A stretch of DNA of 7,599 nt, from positions 1 to 7,599 of the forward strand of contig QHUE01000284.1 in assembly GCA_003221825.1 (NCBI GenBank), given 5' to 3'. This DNA is from Gemmatimonadota bacterium. Its GTDB lineage: Bacteria; Gemmatimonadota; Gemmatimonadetes; Gemmatimonadales; GWC2-71-9. Shown here piece after piece: positions 6,266-7,599 of the stretch. A program made the position numbers and the translations under genes. Position 1 is the first letter of the stretch; every line of letters begins with the position of its first letter. The notes under the pieces were generated by a model. It was not told the origin of the DNA, searched no databases, and saw only the letters and a program-made list of their open reading frames with translations.

Positions 6266-6287
6266 CTACTTAGACCACTTCTAGTAG
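6266..6287 (-). other. Hairpin over the stop codon of the PilX-like gene
   Basis: CTACT (6266-6270) pairs with AGTAG (6283-6287), then after a single bulged T (6271) AGA (6272-6274) pairs with TCT (6280-6282), leaving a five-base loop. It overlaps the TAG stop of the C-terminal segment (6281-6283). It has no U-tract on the minus-strand transcript, so it is a poor intrinsic terminator; it may stabilise the mRNA end or be chance. Confidence 0.3.
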
Positions 6288-6492
6288 AGCTGGACCCACC
6301 CTCTGGAACGCATCATCGAGATCGGACTCGTCGCCTGCAAAGCTGCTAAGATGCTGCAGCTAGAGTAGTTCAACGTCGCCTTACCACTCAGGCTCTGAAT
6401 CGACAGGTCGGCGTTCTTCGCCAGGACGCCACCCCAGAAGTGGGCGTCGGTGCTACCACCACCGGCGGTATTCAGGTCACCCTGGATGATCA
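6281..6492 (-). pseudogene. Displaced C-terminal segment of the PilX-like protein (out of frame)
   Basis: Directly after the premature stop at 6493, a frame offset from the upstream one reads VIIQGDLNTAGGGSTDAHF..., then WGGVLAKNADLSIQ, ATLNYSSCSI and ends SRGWVQLY before TAG at 6281. Repeated short beta-strand units of the 'GDL..., GGVLA.N..L' kind, an SSC motif and a terminal 'RsW.qLY' are, from my memory of the family, how these PilX-N pilus proteins end. No start codon with a ribosome binding site precedes this segment. I therefore read it as the tail of the gene at 6493-7323, separated by a frame-changing deletion or indel around 6490-6510, not as an independent gene. The in-frame ATG at 6562 overlaps the other frame and has no family-like sequence before the junction. 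Confidence 0.65.
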
Positions 6493-7323
6493 CTAATACG
6501 ATCCACACGCGGAGAGTGGGTTCATCCCATCGCCCCAGTTCAGCAGGTCCGTCTTGTCGCACAGCGCCCCGTTGAAGGCCGGATTCGTCTTGTACACACC
6601 AGACCCAAGTGTGACGTTGGCGCGCGCCGCCAGCTGGTCGTAGGTCGCTCCACCGAACGTCGTGAACGTGTTGTTGTTGATGCTCGGGTCGTTCACGACC
6701 GCCGGATTCCCCGTCACTGAGCCGTTCCCGGATTCCGTCACGTTGCCGCCCTGATCCCGGATGCCGGGTTGCGCCGGACCCGGAGGATCGCAGCTGGTCC
6801 AGCCCGACGGAATCGAATCGGCGCCATTGACGGCGGCATTACCCGCCAGGTTCGTCGATCCCTGCGTCGTCAGCGACGCGTGGATGCCGAAGTCGATCGG
6901 CGCGATACGCGTGATCATGCCGAGCCGTTGCCGCGCGCCACCGCCGCCCGCGATGACGCCGGCAGCGCTGGCATTGTCGCGGCCGGTCACGTCGATCAAG
7001 AACAGGTTCGGCCCCAGCTTATAGCTGTAGCCGCCATAGCTGCCCGTTCCGTTGGGGGTGGGCTGGTTCGGCCCGATCACCACCGAGTCCTGTGGATACG
7101 AGTTGCGTTTGTTCATCGTCGTCGGGTCCCAGGACATCACACGCTCCTGGACACCTGCTTCGGCAACGCCGAACGAGGTCATTACGCGACGCTGGTTCTC
7201 GCCGACCCGTTGCTCCTGGGTGCCGGCAAAGAACGCTCCGGCGACCAGCGCCCCCACGACGACGAGGGCGAAGATCGCGACTGCGAGCGCCATGCCGCGC
7301 TCGTCCCGCAGGATCCGTTTCAT
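6493..7323 (-). CDS. PilX N-terminal-domain pilus assembly protein, cut short by a frame break
   Basis: I chose the ATG at 7323 because an AAGGAG Shine-Dalgarno sits 6 nt upstream; an in-frame start at 7386 would add 21 non-membrane residues. The N-terminus (MKRILRDERGMALAVAIFAL) is the PilX_N signature: a short basic leader, RG-x-AL, then one hydrophobic helix (about residues 11-32), followed by a polar helix with a VAEAG motif near residue 56. PilX-type proteins are minor pilins that help initiate or stabilise type IV pili. Glu at +5 after the Gly is absent, so cleavage by PilD is uncertain. The rest is an extracellular Gly/Asn/Thr-rich domain with several Cys. Translation stops at TAG 6493 after NPLSACGSY, but a plausible C-terminal continuation is found in another frame down to 6281, so this product of 276 residues lacks its natural end. 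It probably shares a transcript with the PilW-like gene upstream. Confidence 0.7.
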   Translation of the reverse strand: MKRILRDERGMALAVAIFALVVVGALVAGAFFAGTQEQRVGENQRRVMTSFGVAEAGVQERVMSWDPTTMNKRNSYPQDSVVIGPNQPTPNGTGSYGGYSYKLGPNLFLIDVTGRDNASAAGVIAGGGGARQRLGMITRIAPIDFGIHASLTTQGSTNLAGNAAVNGADSIPSGWTSCDPPGPAQPGIRDQGGNVTESGNGSVTGNPAVVNDPSINNNTFTTFGGATYDQLAARANVTLGSGVYKTNPAFNGALCDKTDLLNWGDGMNPLSACGSY

Positions 7324-7354
7324 GCCTAGCTCCTTCATGAGTTTCCGGTCGGCC

Positions 7355-7599
7355 CTAGAACCGCCGGTTATTACGCAACGCCACACTGGTCGAGATGCTG
7401 TCTACCACCGTCGCCGCCGGTGCCTGGCCGCCTCCGCGTATCGCTGAGGTCGTTCGCGCACGCACGGTGATATCGACCCGTGCCACCTGATTCTTCACGG
7501 CGGTGACGCTCCCGTCCGCGGCGTAGTACTGAAATGTCAGACCGTTCGTCAGCACCGGCCCGACAAGCGGCTGCATTGTGCCTCCGGACGGCTGAAAGC
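7355..7599 (-). CDS. C-terminal end of a PilW-like minor pilin / prepilin-type protein (5' end outside window)
   Basis: Only the last 80 residues are visible; the reading frame is open to the right edge, so the internal ATG at 7576 is probably not the start. The fragment contains a GLTFQYYAADGSVTA segment, a VDITVRARTT strand and ends TSVALRNNRRF before a TAG stop. This pattern (a 'gl.f.Y.d..G' segment, an arginine-containing beta strand, then a terminal 'V.LRN' strand) is what I know from the C-terminal beta domain of PilW-like minor pilins and other pseudopilins; there is no catalytic motif. The N-terminal prepilin leader that would prove the assignment lies outside the window. It is followed after 31 nt by a PilX-N-type gene, the usual PilW-PilX neighbourhood, so it probably belongs to a minor-pilin cluster that primes pilus assembly. 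The identity as PilW rather than another pseudopilin is an inference from weak sequence patterns plus context. Confidence 0.55.
   Translation of the reverse strand, partial: FQPSGGTMQPLVGPVLTNGLTFQYYAADGSVTAVKNQVARVDITVRARTTSAIRGGGQAPAATVVDSISTSVALRNNRRF

Noticed and set aside
6281..6562. A separate small gene of 93 codons at the end of the PilX-like gene
   Set aside because: No ribosome binding site supports its ATG, its first 23 codons overlap the upstream gene without sense, and its later part reads as the tail of the PilX-like protein.
1..7599. A hidden defence system, CRISPR array, RNA gene or mobile element
   Set aside because: I looked on both strands for spaced direct repeats, tRNA-like cloverleaf arms, transposase motifs and terminal inverted repeats and saw none. 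The window is explained by type IV pilus genes and one linked lipoprotein gene.

Overview
The window holds a GC-rich block of type IV pilus (T4P) machinery read entirely from the minus strand. Transcription runs from right (7599) to left (1). The identifiable genes, in transcription order, are: the end of a PilW-like minor pilin gene; a PilX-N-type pilus assembly gene whose frame is broken near its 3' end; an intergenic stretch of about 130 bases with two small hairpins and a good sigma70-type promoter; then pilM, pilN, pilO, pilP and pilQ; and finally the first 522 codons of a large secreted, probable lipoprotein with Ig-like and beta-propeller-like parts, which runs off the left edge. No gene on the plus strand is convincing; the long plus-strand frames are antisense shadows of these genes. 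I see no tRNA, rRNA, CRISPR array or insertion sequence.

The pilM-N-O-P-Q block is the alignment and outer-membrane module of a type IVa pilus. PilM is the cytoplasmic actin-like ring protein that grips the N-terminal INLLP motif of PilN. PilN and PilO are bitopic inner-membrane proteins with periplasmic coiled coils. PilP links them to the PilQ secretin, the outer-membrane pore. Junctions are tight (4-nt overlap, 4-nt gap, 14-nt overlap, ATGA-type overlap), as expected for one translationally coupled operon. The organism is a diderm. The style of the PilX-like protein, the separate lipoprotein after pilQ, the high GC and the repeat inside pilQ make me think of Gemmatimonadota or a related uncultured phylum, but I cannot confirm this from the sequence alone.

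Two places do not read as intact genes. (1) pilQ has a perfect Shine-Dalgarno sequence and an ATG overlapping the pilP stop, but that ATG is in the wrong frame for the AMIN/secretin sequence; in the right frame the signal peptide and first AMIN strands are missing. (2) The PilX-like gene stops at 6493, while its recognisable C-terminal tail continues in another frame to 6281. Each looks like an internal deletion, either real or from assembly. Other notable points are a REP-like palindrome lying in frame inside the pilQ linker, a calcium-loop-like motif in PilQ, a 14-base perfect palindrome covering the pilN start, and an inverted repeat straddling the -10 box of the pilM promoter. I do not see a clearly new biological system here.
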